A stretch of DNA of 64,000 nt, taken from assembly GCF_027924605.1 (NCBI RefSeq), contig NZ_AP027042.1:2457524-2521523 (forward strand), given 5' to 3'. Every line of letters begins with the position of its first letter. Positions within the stretch are counted from its first letter, which is position 1. The position numbers were made by a program, and so were the translations under genes. The notes beneath the pieces were generated by a model. The model was given only the letters and a program-made list of their open reading frames with translations. It was not told the DNA's origin and did not search any database. Positions 26,949 to 34,903 of this stretch are shown here, piece after piece. Source of the stretch: Dyella sp. GSA-30 (GTDB lineage Bacteria; Pseudomonadota; Gammaproteobacteria; Xanthomonadales; Rhodanobacteraceae).

Positions 26949-29168
26949 ATGAAACGCACGCATTTGAGTCTTGCGGTTGGGCTGGTGTTTGGCCTGCTCG
27001 GTAGCACATCGCTTTACGCGCAACAGGCCGGCGATGCCGGCACGGCTGCCAAGACCAGCGACGCCAAGCAATTGGGCGAGATCAAAGTCACCGCGCGCAA
27101 ACGCGAAGAAACGCTGCAGGACGTGCCGATTGCCGTCAGCGCCTTCACCGCCGATTCGCTCTACAAGCAGAACGTGCAGAACATCGGTGACCTGCAGGGC
27201 AAGGTGCCGTCGCTGCAGGTCTATGCAGCGCGCGGCTCCAACACCACCTTGACCGCCTATATCCGCGGCGTCGGCCAGGCCGATCCGACCTGGGGCTTCG
27301 ATCCGGGCGTCGGTATCTATCTGGACGACGTGTATCTGGCGCGTCCCCAGGGCACCTTGCTGGACGTGTTCGACGTCAACCGCATCGAAGTGCTGCGCGG
27401 CCCGCAAGGCAGCCTGTACGGCAAGAACACCATCGGTGGCGCGATCAAATACGTGTCCAATCCGTTGCCGACCAAGACCACTGGTTCCGTGGAAGCCACG
27501 GTAGGCACCTATGGCGAGAAGGACATCAAGGCCAATGTCGGCGGTGCCACCTCCGATGGCGTGTGGCGCGGGCGTATTGCCGTAGCGAGCGAGCACAACG
27601 ATGGCTACGGCACGGACCTGCTCACCAATAGCCGCAACGGCAACAAGAACACCAATGCCGCGCGTGCCAGCATCGGTTTTTTCCCGTCCAGCGAATTCAA
27701 TGCGCAGCTGTCGGTGGATGGCATGCGTGATAATTCCAATCCGCGCGGCGCCAAGCTGCTGACGGTCAACGCGTTGGATCCGACCTACCAGCCGTTGAAC
27801 AGCAACTACAACACGCGCAGCGGCATGGCCCAACTCAACAATACCGAGATGAGCGGCGCCGCATTGACCCTGAACTGGATCGCCAGCCAGGACTGGTCGT
27901 TCAAATCGATTACGGCATACCGCGAATCGTCGACCGACACCAATATCGATTTCGATACGCTGCCGGAAAAGATCGCCGACGTCGGCGCCGTCTACTCCGA
28001 TCATCAGTTCACCCAGGAGTTACAGGCGAACTACGATTCGGGCGGCTCGCTGCATGGCGTGTTCGGCCTGTTCTACTTCAAGGGTTCGGCGGCCGGGCAG
28101 ATCGACAACATCTTCCTGGGTTCGCCGCCCTATAGCTTGCTGGGGCTGGCGCAATACGGCAGCACCGGCGGACGCGTAGGTACCAAGAGCTATGCGGGCT
28201 ATGGCGACTTCACCTGGGATATCAGCCCGCAGTGGAGCCTGGATGTGGGCGTGCGCCTGAGTCGCGAAACCAAGAGCGCAGTCATCCAGAACTATGGCTA
28301 TGCCGATGCGAGCTTCAGCAATCCGATCGCTACGCTGGCCGATTTCAGCGGTTCGCATACCACCAACAACGCCTCGCCCAAGGTGTCGCTGAGCTGGGCG
28401 GCCAGCGATCATATCAATCTCTACGCCAGCTATAGCGAAGGCTTCCATTCGGGCGGTTACAACATTCGCGCCAACTGCGTGGCGATTCCCAGCTCGTGCC
28501 GTCCAATCCAGGACGAGAAGGTGCAGTCGTACGAGTTGGGCAGCAAGATGACGTTCTTCGACGATCGCCTGATGGCCAACACGGCGGTCTTCCACAACGT
28601 GTACTCGAACATCCAGCTGTCGGTGTTTACCTCGTACACCTTGCCCAACGGCAGCCAGGGTTTCTTCGGCGACTTCACCAATGCCGGCAAGGGCCATATC
28701 GACGGCCTGGAAGAAGAATTCGCCTGGAAGCCAACGGAAAACTGGACCTTCAGCGGCAACGTGGCGTACCTGCATACCAAGTACACGCAGTTCCTGAGCG
28801 GCGGCGTGAATATCGCCGACACGCAGCGCTTTACCAATGCGCCGAAATGGTCGGGCGGGCTGTCGCTGGAGAACACCTATCCACTGGCCAATGGCGGCAG
28901 CATTACTGGTCGCATCAATTACACCTACCAGACGTCGGTCTATCCCGAGACGACCTTGTCGCCGCTGATCCTGCAGCCGTCCTATGGTCTGTGGAATGCG
29001 GGCGTGATCTGGCAGATCAACGATCCATGGACGCTGAGCCTGCAGGGTAGCAACCTGGCCAACAAGGCGTATCGCACCACCGGCTACAACATTGCCGCGC
29101 TGGGCATCGTGACGGGCTATTACGGGGCGCCGCGTGTGGTTACGCTCAGTGCGCGCTATAAGTTCTAA
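26949..29168 (+). CDS. TonB-dependent receptor
   Basis: 739 residues from ATG 26949. Signal peptide MKRTHLSLAVGLVFGLLGS ends near Tyr-Ala-Gln. TonB box-like IKVTARKREETLQDVPIAVS is followed by the plug (SLQVYAARGSNTTLTAYIRG, GVGIYLDDVYLARPQG, RIEVLRGPQGSLYGKNTIGG) and a barrel ending in RVVTLSARYKF. It belongs to the shorter FyuA/Caulobacter-like receptor class with the Asp-Val-Pro motif. A hairpin terminator follows, then at once the PHB-depolymerase-like gene. Uptake of hydroxyalkanoate oligomers is a reasonable inference. Confidence 0.92.
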   Translation: MKRTHLSLAVGLVFGLLGSTSLYAQQAGDAGTAAKTSDAKQLGEIKVTARKREETLQDVPIAVSAFTADSLYKQNVQNIGDLQGKVPSLQVYAARGSNTTLTAYIRGVGQADPTWGFDPGVGIYLDDVYLARPQGTLLDVFDVNRIEVLRGPQGSLYGKNTIGGAIKYVSNPLPTKTTGSVEATVGTYGEKDIKANVGGATSDGVWRGRIAVASEHNDGYGTDLLTNSRNGNKNTNAARASIGFFPSSEFNAQLSVDGMRDNSNPRGAKLLTVNALDPTYQPLNSNYNTRSGMAQLNNTEMSGAALTLNWIASQDWSFKSITAYRESSTDTNIDFDTLPEKIADVGAVYSDHQFTQELQANYDSGGSLHGVFGLFYFKGSAAGQIDNIFLGSPPYSLLGLAQYGSTGGRVGTKSYAGYGDFTWDISPQWSLDVGVRLSRETKSAVIQNYGYADASFSNPIATLADFSGSHTTNNASPKVSLSWAASDHINLYASYSEGFHSGGYNIRANCVAIPSSCRPIQDEKVQSYELGSKMTFFDDRLMANTAVFHNVYSNIQLSVFTSYTLPNGSQGFFGDFTNAGKGHIDGLEEEFAWKPTENWTFSGNVAYLHTKYTQFLSGGVNIADTQRFTNAPKWSGGLSLENTYPLANGGSITGRINYTYQTSVYPETTLSPLILQPSYGLWNAGVIWQINDPWTLSLQGSNLANKAYRTTGYNIAALGIVTGYYGAPRVVTLSARYKF

Positions 29169-29181
29169 AGTGTAACTCCCC

Positions 29182-29227
29182 GCCCTCTCCCGACGGCTGG
29201 AGCCTGAGGGGGAGGGCACTTTTTTTT
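29182..29227 (+). terminator. Rho-independent terminator between receptor and depolymerase
   Basis: Stem CGCCCTCTCCC/GGGGGAGGGC with a loop of about 17 bases, then a run of eight T. The ribosome-binding site of the next gene begins inside the last T, so there is no space for a separate promoter downstream. Confidence 0.7.
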
Positions 29228-29237
29228 GGAGAATGCC

Positions 29238-30248
29238 ATGCGTTGGATCGGTGCTTTATGCCTTGGCCTGCTCGCTGTCGGCGCGCACGCGGACCCGTTG
29301 CCGAAACTCAAGCTCGATCCGCACCGCGTGGCGGTGGCCGGGCTGTCTTCCGGTGCTTATATGGCAACACAGATGCAGATCGCCTATCCGGATGTGTTTC
29401 CTTACGCGGCGATCGTGGCGGGCGGGCCTTATGCCTGTGCGGGCGGCAAGCTGGATGTGGCGCTGAGTAGTTGCATGAAGGGGACGCCAGCGGCGGATGT
29501 TTCTGCGCTGGTGACCAAGGCGACTCAGCGTGCGCAGTCCGGCGATAACGGCGCGCTGAAAAATCTTGCGCATGGCAAGGCGTATCTGTTGCATGGCAAG
29601 GACGATGCGTTGGTGGCGCCGTCGGTGGCCGAGGCGGGGGCGCAGTTCTATCAGCGCCTGCGCGACACGGTGCCAGGCTTGAAGGGTTTGCAGGTGGTCG
29701 ATGATGGCAACCGTGCCTTTGCGCACAACCTGCCGATTGCGGCTACCGGCGATGATTGCGACAAGTCGGTTTCGCCGTATCTGGGGCATTGCGGCTTTGA
29801 TGCTGCGGGCGAGATCTTTGCGCAGCTGTATGGCAAGCCGTTGCATGCGGTGGGTGATGCCAAGGGGCAGTTGCAGACGTTCAGCCAGAACGCCTATCGG
29901 GTCGACAATGTCGATCCCTTGTTGGCCGACGATGGCTATCTTTACGTGCCGCCGTCGTGCGCGGCTGGAAAGCCGTGTGGTCTGCTGGTGGCGTTTCATG
30001 GATGCAAGCAGAATGCGGCGGCGGTGGGCGAGGCCTTTGTGAAGGATGCCGGGTTCAATCGCTGGGCGGACGCCTATGATGTGGCGGTGCTGTATCCTCA
30101 GACACGCGCAAGCATGGCGCCGTTGAATCCGCAGGCGTGTTGGGATTGGTGGGGGTATTCGGGTGGGGATTACGATACTCAGCGTGGGGTGCAGCCGCGG
30201 TGGGTGATTCATGTGGTGGAGCAGTTGGGGATTGCTGCGCCGCGTTGA
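29238..30248 (+). CDS. Secreted PHB-depolymerase-family esterase
   Basis: 336 residues from ATG 29238, with GGAG seven bases upstream. Signal peptide MRWIGALCLGLLAVGAHA. GLSSGAYMAT holds the lipase-box Ser38; LLHGKDDALV and the conserved stretch LLVAFHGCKQNAA match the esterase_PHB / PHB-depolymerase family. The late NPQACWDWWGYSGGDYDT motif is also typical. It would hydrolyse polyhydroxyalkanoate or its short chains outside the inner membrane. It lies right after a TonB receptor and 4.7 kb before a 3-hydroxybutyrate-oligomer hydrolase, which supports a PHB-scavenging role. Confidence 0.85.
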   Translation: MRWIGALCLGLLAVGAHADPLPKLKLDPHRVAVAGLSSGAYMATQMQIAYPDVFPYAAIVAGGPYACAGGKLDVALSSCMKGTPAADVSALVTKATQRAQSGDNGALKNLAHGKAYLLHGKDDALVAPSVAEAGAQFYQRLRDTVPGLKGLQVVDDGNRAFAHNLPIAATGDDCDKSVSPYLGHCGFDAAGEIFAQLYGKPLHAVGDAKGQLQTFSQNAYRVDNVDPLLADDGYLYVPPSCAAGKPCGLLVAFHGCKQNAAAVGEAFVKDAGFNRWADAYDVAVLYPQTRASMAPLNPQACWDWWGYSGGDYDTQRGVQPRWVIHVVEQLGIAAPR

Positions 30249-30281
30249 TGCGCGTTCGCATTTCTCTCTGTACTCAAACCT

Positions 30282-30311
30282 CGTCATCCCGGCGTAGGCC
30301 GGGACCCAGTG
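30282..30311. repeat. REP single arm, CGTCATCCCGGC family
   Basis: CGTCATCCCGGCGTAGGCCGGGACCC, one arm only, with no inverted partner nearby. Confidence 0.7.
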
Positions 30312-30344
30312 ACTTCGGTGTTGGGTTGTCGCGGTGGTTCTGCT

Positions 30345-30640
30345 CTCAGGCTAGAAAGTCGCCTTGGGCGTGTTTCGCCGACCTGCCGGTCGCCGAGTTA
30401 CTTTCTTTGCTTGTCCAAAGAAAGATAACCAAAGAAAGGACACCCCGCGTCCGCCGTCCTTCGGACCGTGGGGTTGGGCCGGGCTTTTCGACAGGACGTC
30501 CCTGTCCTGTCGAAAAGGCATCGACGTCCTGTCGATGCCCCCATCGGGGCCTTATCGTCCCAACCCCACTCGGCTCCCGAGGGGGCCCGAAGATCAAGAG
30601 CTGTAGGCTCGCTTCGCATCGCCTCCAGCTTTGCGGCTCC
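30345..30640. repeat. Large structured intergenic element with several hairpins
   Basis: No gene is supported here. Visible parts: CTTTCTTTGCTTGTCCAAAGAAAG palindrome (30403-30426), CTTTTCGACAGGACG/CCTGTCGAAAAG stem (about 30483-30518), GCATCGACG/CGTCCTGTCGATGC stem (about 30518-30539), and an outer pairing GTGGGGTTGGG (30467-30478) with CCCAACCCCAC (about 30561-30571). The TTTGCTTGTCCAAAGAAAG core is a known dispersed element in xanthomonads and pseudomonads. It may be an RNA-level element or a mobile non-coding repeat. Confidence 0.6.
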
Positions 30641-30651
30641 TCGCTTTTTGC

Positions 30652-30698
30652 TCCCTCTCCCCTGGCTCCGCCGGGGGAGAGGGTTGGGGTGAGGGGGC
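30652..30698. repeat. CCCTCTCCCC hairpin repeat (copy 5)
   Basis: Same family as 3610-3658, 26 bases before the sensor kinase start. With the elements at 30282-30640 it fills the 475-base gap between genes. Confidence 0.85.
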
Positions 30699-30723
30699 GC
30701 TCTTGGCTCTCGGGTTGCGCCCG

Positions 30724-33700
30724 ATGCTGAACTCCACCGTCATCGCCGCTGCAGCACTCGTCTGGCTCGGCCTGCTTTTCGGCGTAGCGCTCATCGGCGA
30801 GCGCCGCCCGCATCTTTTCGAAAAACGCTGGGCAATCGTCTACGCACTGTCACTGGCCATCCACTGCACGTCGTGGACGTTCTACGGCACGGTAACGCAG
30901 GCGAGTCGTTCGGGGTGGTGGTTGCCGCCGACGTTTATCGGCGCGATCTTGATGTATCTGCTGGCCGTTACCGTGCTGCGTCGACTGGTGCAGCTGGCGC
31001 GCGATTACAACGCAGGCTCCTTGGCTGATTTGATCGCGGTGCGCCTCGGCCGTCATTCCGGCCTGGCGGCCATGGTTACCGCGGTGGTGGTGATCGGTAT
31101 CGTTCCGTATATCGCGCTGCAGCTCAAAGCGGTGGCGATGAGCTACGCGATGCTCAGCCATGGGCAGATCACCGAGTCCGAACCGTGGCAGGACAGTGCG
31201 CTGTATGTCGCCTTGCTGATGGCGTTGTTCGCGATGCTGTTCGGCACGCGGCGCGCCTCGGCAATGGCGCATAACCGTGGACTCGTGCTGGCGATGGCGT
31301 TCGAGTCGCTGTTCAAGCTGAGCGCGATGCTGGCCTTGGGTTCGCTGCTGTTTGCGCCGTTGCCTGCCAATCTCGTGCATGCCGCGCCACCACCGCACGA
31401 CAGCTCGGGCTTTCCTGCGCTGATCCTGCTCGGTGCACTGGCGATGTTTACCTTGCCGCACCAGTTTCATGCCGGCGTGGTGGAGTGTCGCGATGCGTCG
31501 CACCTGCGTACGGCACGCTGGCTCTTTCCGCTGTACATGTTGCTTATCTCGTTGCCGATTCTTCCATTGGCGCGCCTGGGCGATGCGTGGCTGGGTCCAA
31601 GCGGCGTGCCTTCGGATCTGTATGTGCTTGCCTTGCCGATGGCGCGCGAACAGCACGGCCTGGCACTGGTGGCATTCCTCGGCGGTCTGAGCGCGGCGAC
31701 CAGCATGGTGGTGGTCGCGACGCTTGCGTTGAGCCTGATGATCGTCAATCACTTCATCGCTCCCTTGCGCGTGCGCGCGGGTTGGGGACGCGACGAGCGG
31801 GGCGATCTGCGTGGCGAGGTGATCAACCAGCGTCGCGTGGCGATCCTGGTGGTGATCCTGCTTGCCTGGGGATATAGCCGCGCATTGGCGCGCAACGATG
31901 CCTTAGCCGATATCGGCGCGATCTCGTTTTCCGCCCTGGCAGGTCTCGCGCCTGCGCTATTGGCTGCCGTGTATCGCCCGCAATGGGGGCCGCGTGCTGT
32001 CGCCATGGGCTTGGCGGCGGGAACGTTGGCCTGGTTGTATATCCTGCTTCCGGCGATCATGACCGACGCGGTCTGGATGCACACCGGCCCGTTTGGCATC
32101 AGTTGGTTGTCGCCGGATGGTTTGCTCGGACTGGATGACTGGAGTCGCCTGGGCCGTGCGGTGGTGTTGAGTCTGGCGGTGAATATCGCCGTGACGATGG
32201 TGTTGGCCGGCTCGCGGTTCGGGCAGGTGGTGCGGCCGGTCAGTGTCGGCGATATCGATGTCTCCCAATTGCACGCGCTGGCGGTGCGTTTCCTGCCGGC
32301 CGAACGGGTCGAGCATCTATTCGATAACGCGCCGGCACATGGTCTGGCCGGTGGCCATCGTGTGGCCTTGGTCGAACACGAACTGGCGGCGGTGATCGGT
32401 GCGGCATCCGCGCGACTCTTGCTGGAAGTGGTGCGTCAGCAGCGCGGCGGCGAAATCGACACCGTGGCGGCCATCGTTGGCGAGGCGGCGCAGGATCTGC
32501 GTTTCAATCAGCGGGTACTTGAGGCCGCGCTGGAAAACATGAGTCAGGGCATCTGCGTGGTCGATGCCGAGCTGCGCCTGGTGGCATGGAACCGACGCTA
32601 CGCCAGCTTGTTCGACTATCCACCCGAACTGTTGCAGGTCGGACGCCCGGTGGCCGAGCTGACGCGTTACAACATCGATCGCGGCATGATCGGCGAGGGC
32701 GAGCTTGAAGACCGCGTACAGCGTCGGTTGACGCATATGCGCGCGGGCACGCGGCATCTATCCGAGCGTCGCTTCCCCGACGGCACGGTGGTAGAGATCC
32801 GCGGCAATCCGATGCCCGGCGGTGGGTTCGTCGCGACGTTTACCGACGTCACTGCGTTCCGGCAGGCAGAAGATGCCTTGCTGCGTTCGAACGAGACGCT
32901 TGAATGGCGCGTGGGCGAGCGCACGCGCGAATTGGCCGCGGCGAGTGCCGAGGCGCAGCGTGCGAACGAAGCGAAGAGCCGCTTTCTTGCGGCGGTCAGT
33001 CACGACCTGATGCAGCCCTTGCATGCGGCGCAATTGTTCGCGCATGCCTTGGCCGAGCGTGGTGGTGAAGTCACTACGGTGCGTCATCTCAACGGCGCGT
33101 TGGCAGCAACCGAGGGTTTGCTGGCGGGGCTGCTCGATATCGCGCGTCTGGAAGCGGGACGTTTGCATCCGCAACCGCGCGGTTTTGCGCTAGCCGAAGT
33201 GCTCGATCCGTTGGCGGCTGAATTTCGGGTGCTTGCCGAAGAACGTGGCATTCGCCTGGATGTCGTCGGCAGCCGGGCCTGGGTGCATACCGATCCGCAA
33301 TTGCTGCGTCGTGTACTGCAGAATTTTCTGTCCAACGCATTGCGCTATGCCGAACGCGGTCGCGTGCTGCTTGGTGTGCGGCGTCGTGGCGATCGTTTGC
33401 GCCTGGAGGTGTGGGATACCGGGCCGGGTATCGCACCGGAAGAGCAGCGCGTGATCTTCGACGAATTCCGTCGCGGTAGTACGGCAGGTGGGCAGGGGCT
33501 TGGATTGGGGTTGTCGATTGCGCAGCGCATGGCGGGCTTGTTGGGAACGCCGTTGCATCTGCGCTCGTGGCCGGGACGCGGTAGCGTGTTCGATCTGGAA
33601 GTGTTGCGCGTGGCGCCGTCGCTGCAACCGGCAGCGACAACGGTCGTCGCGCAACCTTTGCCCAACGGACGTGCGCTAGTCGTGGATAACGAACCGGCCG

Positions 33701-34026
33701 CGCTTTCCGCGCTGTCGGCCCTGCTGTCCAGTTGGGGCTGGCAGGTGCATGCGGCGCGTACGATCGAACAGGCGCGCGAGGCACCGTGGCCTGCCGACCT
33801 GCACATCTTCGATTACCACCTCGATGGTGGTTGCACGGGGATGGATGTGTGGCATGCACTGGGCGAGGCGGCGAGCGCTACGCCGACGATCATTCTTACC
33901 GCCGATCGTGATGGCGAACTGCGGCAGCGTTTGTTGGAGCGTGGCGTGGGCGTGTTGTACAAACCGCTCAAGCCGTTGGCGTTGCGGCAGGTGTTGCAGC
34001 GGGTGGCGACGGCTCAGCAGGTTTGA
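30724..34026 (+). CDS. Hybrid sensor histidine kinase with sodium/solute-symporter-like N-terminal domain (CrbS-like)
   Basis: 1100 residues from ATG 30724. Residues 1-500 form a 13-helix SSS (PutP-like) module, including the HCTSWTFYG motif seen in CbrA/CrbS-type sensors. A PAS domain follows (ENMSQGICVVDAELRLVAWN, about 605-720), then a coiled linker, HisKA with His760 (AAVSHDLMQPLHAAQ), HATPase (NFLSNALRYAE, DTGPGIAPEE, GLGLGLSIAQRM) and a C-terminal receiver with Asp1030. Proteins of this type sense small carboxylates or their flux and work with LuxR-type regulators; CrbS/CrbR controls acetyl-CoA synthetase. The convergent regulator at 34145 is the likely partner. A twin without the SSS module is at 42139-44778. 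Confidence 0.92.
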   Translation: MLNSTVIAAAALVWLGLLFGVALIGERRPHLFEKRWAIVYALSLAIHCTSWTFYGTVTQASRSGWWLPPTFIGAILMYLLAVTVLRRLVQLARDYNAGSLADLIAVRLGRHSGLAAMVTAVVVIGIVPYIALQLKAVAMSYAMLSHGQITESEPWQDSALYVALLMALFAMLFGTRRASAMAHNRGLVLAMAFESLFKLSAMLALGSLLFAPLPANLVHAAPPPHDSSGFPALILLGALAMFTLPHQFHAGVVECRDASHLRTARWLFPLYMLLISLPILPLARLGDAWLGPSGVPSDLYVLALPMAREQHGLALVAFLGGLSAATSMVVVATLALSLMIVNHFIAPLRVRAGWGRDERGDLRGEVINQRRVAILVVILLAWGYSRALARNDALADIGAISFSALAGLAPALLAAVYRPQWGPRAVAMGLAAGTLAWLYILLPAIMTDAVWMHTGPFGISWLSPDGLLGLDDWSRLGRAVVLSLAVNIAVTMVLAGSRFGQVVRPVSVGDIDVSQLHALAVRFLPAERVEHLFDNAPAHGLAGGHRVALVEHELAAVIGAASARLLLEVVRQQRGGEIDTVAAIVGEAAQDLRFNQRVLEAALENMSQGICVVDAELRLVAWNRRYASLFDYPPELLQVGRPVAELTRYNIDRGMIGEGELEDRVQRRLTHMRAGTRHLSERRFPDGTVVEIRGNPMPGGGFVATFTDVTAFRQAEDALLRSNETLEWRVGERTRELAAASAEAQRANEAKSRFLAAVSHDLMQPLHAAQLFAHALAERGGEVTTVRHLNGALAATEGLLAGLLDIARLEAGRLHPQPRGFALAEVLDPLAAEFRVLAEERGIRLDVVGSRAWVHTDPQLLRRVLQNFLSNALRYAERGRVLLGVRRRGDRLRLEVWDTGPGIAPEEQRVIFDEFRRGSTAGGQGLGLGLSIAQRMAGLLGTPLHLRSWPGRGSVFDLEVLRVAPSLQPAATTVVAQPLPNGRALVVDNEPAALSALSALLSSWGWQVHAARTIEQAREAPWPADLHIFDYHLDGGCTGMDVWHALGEAASATPTIILTADRDGELRQRLLERGVGVLYKPLKPLALRQVLQRVATAQQV

Positions 34027-34052
34027 AAGTACTCTCGAAAACCAACCCTATC

Positions 34053-34144
34053 CGTCATTCCGGCGAAGGCCGGAATCCAACTCTCAGCATTGCCGCTTGC
34101 CGGAAGTCATCTAACAAGCGACGACTGAGGAATGGATTCCGGCC
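34053..34144. repeat. REP doublet, CGTCATTCCGGC family (copy 2, truncated)
   Basis: Left arm CGTCATTCCGGCGAAGGCCGGAAT. The right arm is cut short by the stop of the response regulator gene (GGATTCCGGCC). The centre resembles the 19865-19973 copy. It lies between the convergent kinase and regulator genes. Confidence 0.8.
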
Positions 34145-34801
34145 CTAAATACGCGCCGGATCGTTCAACGTCAGCGACTGCAACAAAACCCCCGCCTGCG
34201 TCCGATTGCGCACGCCGAGCTTCTCGAAGATCGCGGTGACATGCGCCTTGACGGTGCGCTCCTGGATCGACAGCCGATCGGCGATCTGCTTGTTGAGCAA
34301 GCCCTCGCCAAGCAGGACCAGTACGCGATATTGCTGTTCGGTCAGCCGAGCCAGGCGCGCGGCCAGATCGGTATCGGCCGGGTCCGACGGCAGCGATTCG
34401 ATCGTCTGCGCCCATGCCGGTGGCAGCCAGCTGCCGCAGTCGAGCACGGTGCGAATGGCCTCGCCGATCTCGGCGGGGCTCGCGCTCTTGGGAATAAAAC
34501 CCGCCGCGCCATGATTGAGCACGCGACGCACGATGCGCGGATCGTCGTGGCCGGACACCACCAACACCGCGACACCGGGATATTGCCCGCGCAACGCTGC
34601 GAGTCCGGAAAGTCCCTGGCTGCCGGGCATATGCAGGTCGAGCAGCACAAGGTCGATGTCGGGCTCCGTACCCAGCACGCTTAGCGCACTATCGAGATCG
34701 AATGCTTCGAGCACCTTGCAATCGGGCACGCTTTCGCTCGCTGCCTGGCGCAGCGCAGCACGAAACAACGGATGGTCGTCGGCAATCAGCAAGCGTGTCA
34801 T
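34145..34801 (-). CDS. LuxR/NarL-type response regulator
   Basis: 218 residues from ATG 34801; the frame is open to 34852 but MTRLLIADDHPLFR is the normal beginning. Receiver domain with Asp55 in LVLLDLHMPG, conserved Lys in AAGFIPKSA. The C-terminal LuxR helix-turn-helix (LLNKQIADRLSIQERTVKAH) binds DNA. CrbR-like. It converges with the SSS-type hybrid kinase and is probably phosphorylated by it. Similar to the regulator at 41326-41970 (shared GLLNKQIA, RNRTQA/CRSRTQA near the end). Likely targets are the PHB-use genes or acetate/propionate activation genes. Confidence 0.92.
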   Translation of the reverse strand: MTRLLIADDHPLFRAALRQAASESVPDCKVLEAFDLDSALSVLGTEPDIDLVLLDLHMPGSQGLSGLAALRGQYPGVAVLVVSGHDDPRIVRRVLNHGAAGFIPKSASPAEIGEAIRTVLDCGSWLPPAWAQTIESLPSDPADTDLAARLARLTEQQYRVLVLLGEGLLNKQIADRLSIQERTVKAHVTAIFEKLGVRNRTQAGVLLQSLTLNDPARI

Positions 34802-34903
34802 GGGCGCCGACGGTAGCCGGATGCGGCGTCGCCGTCGAGTTCGAAACGTCATGCTGGACTTTAGTACGATGGCGCATGCGGATTGGCTTGCTATCGTGCC
34901 GGG

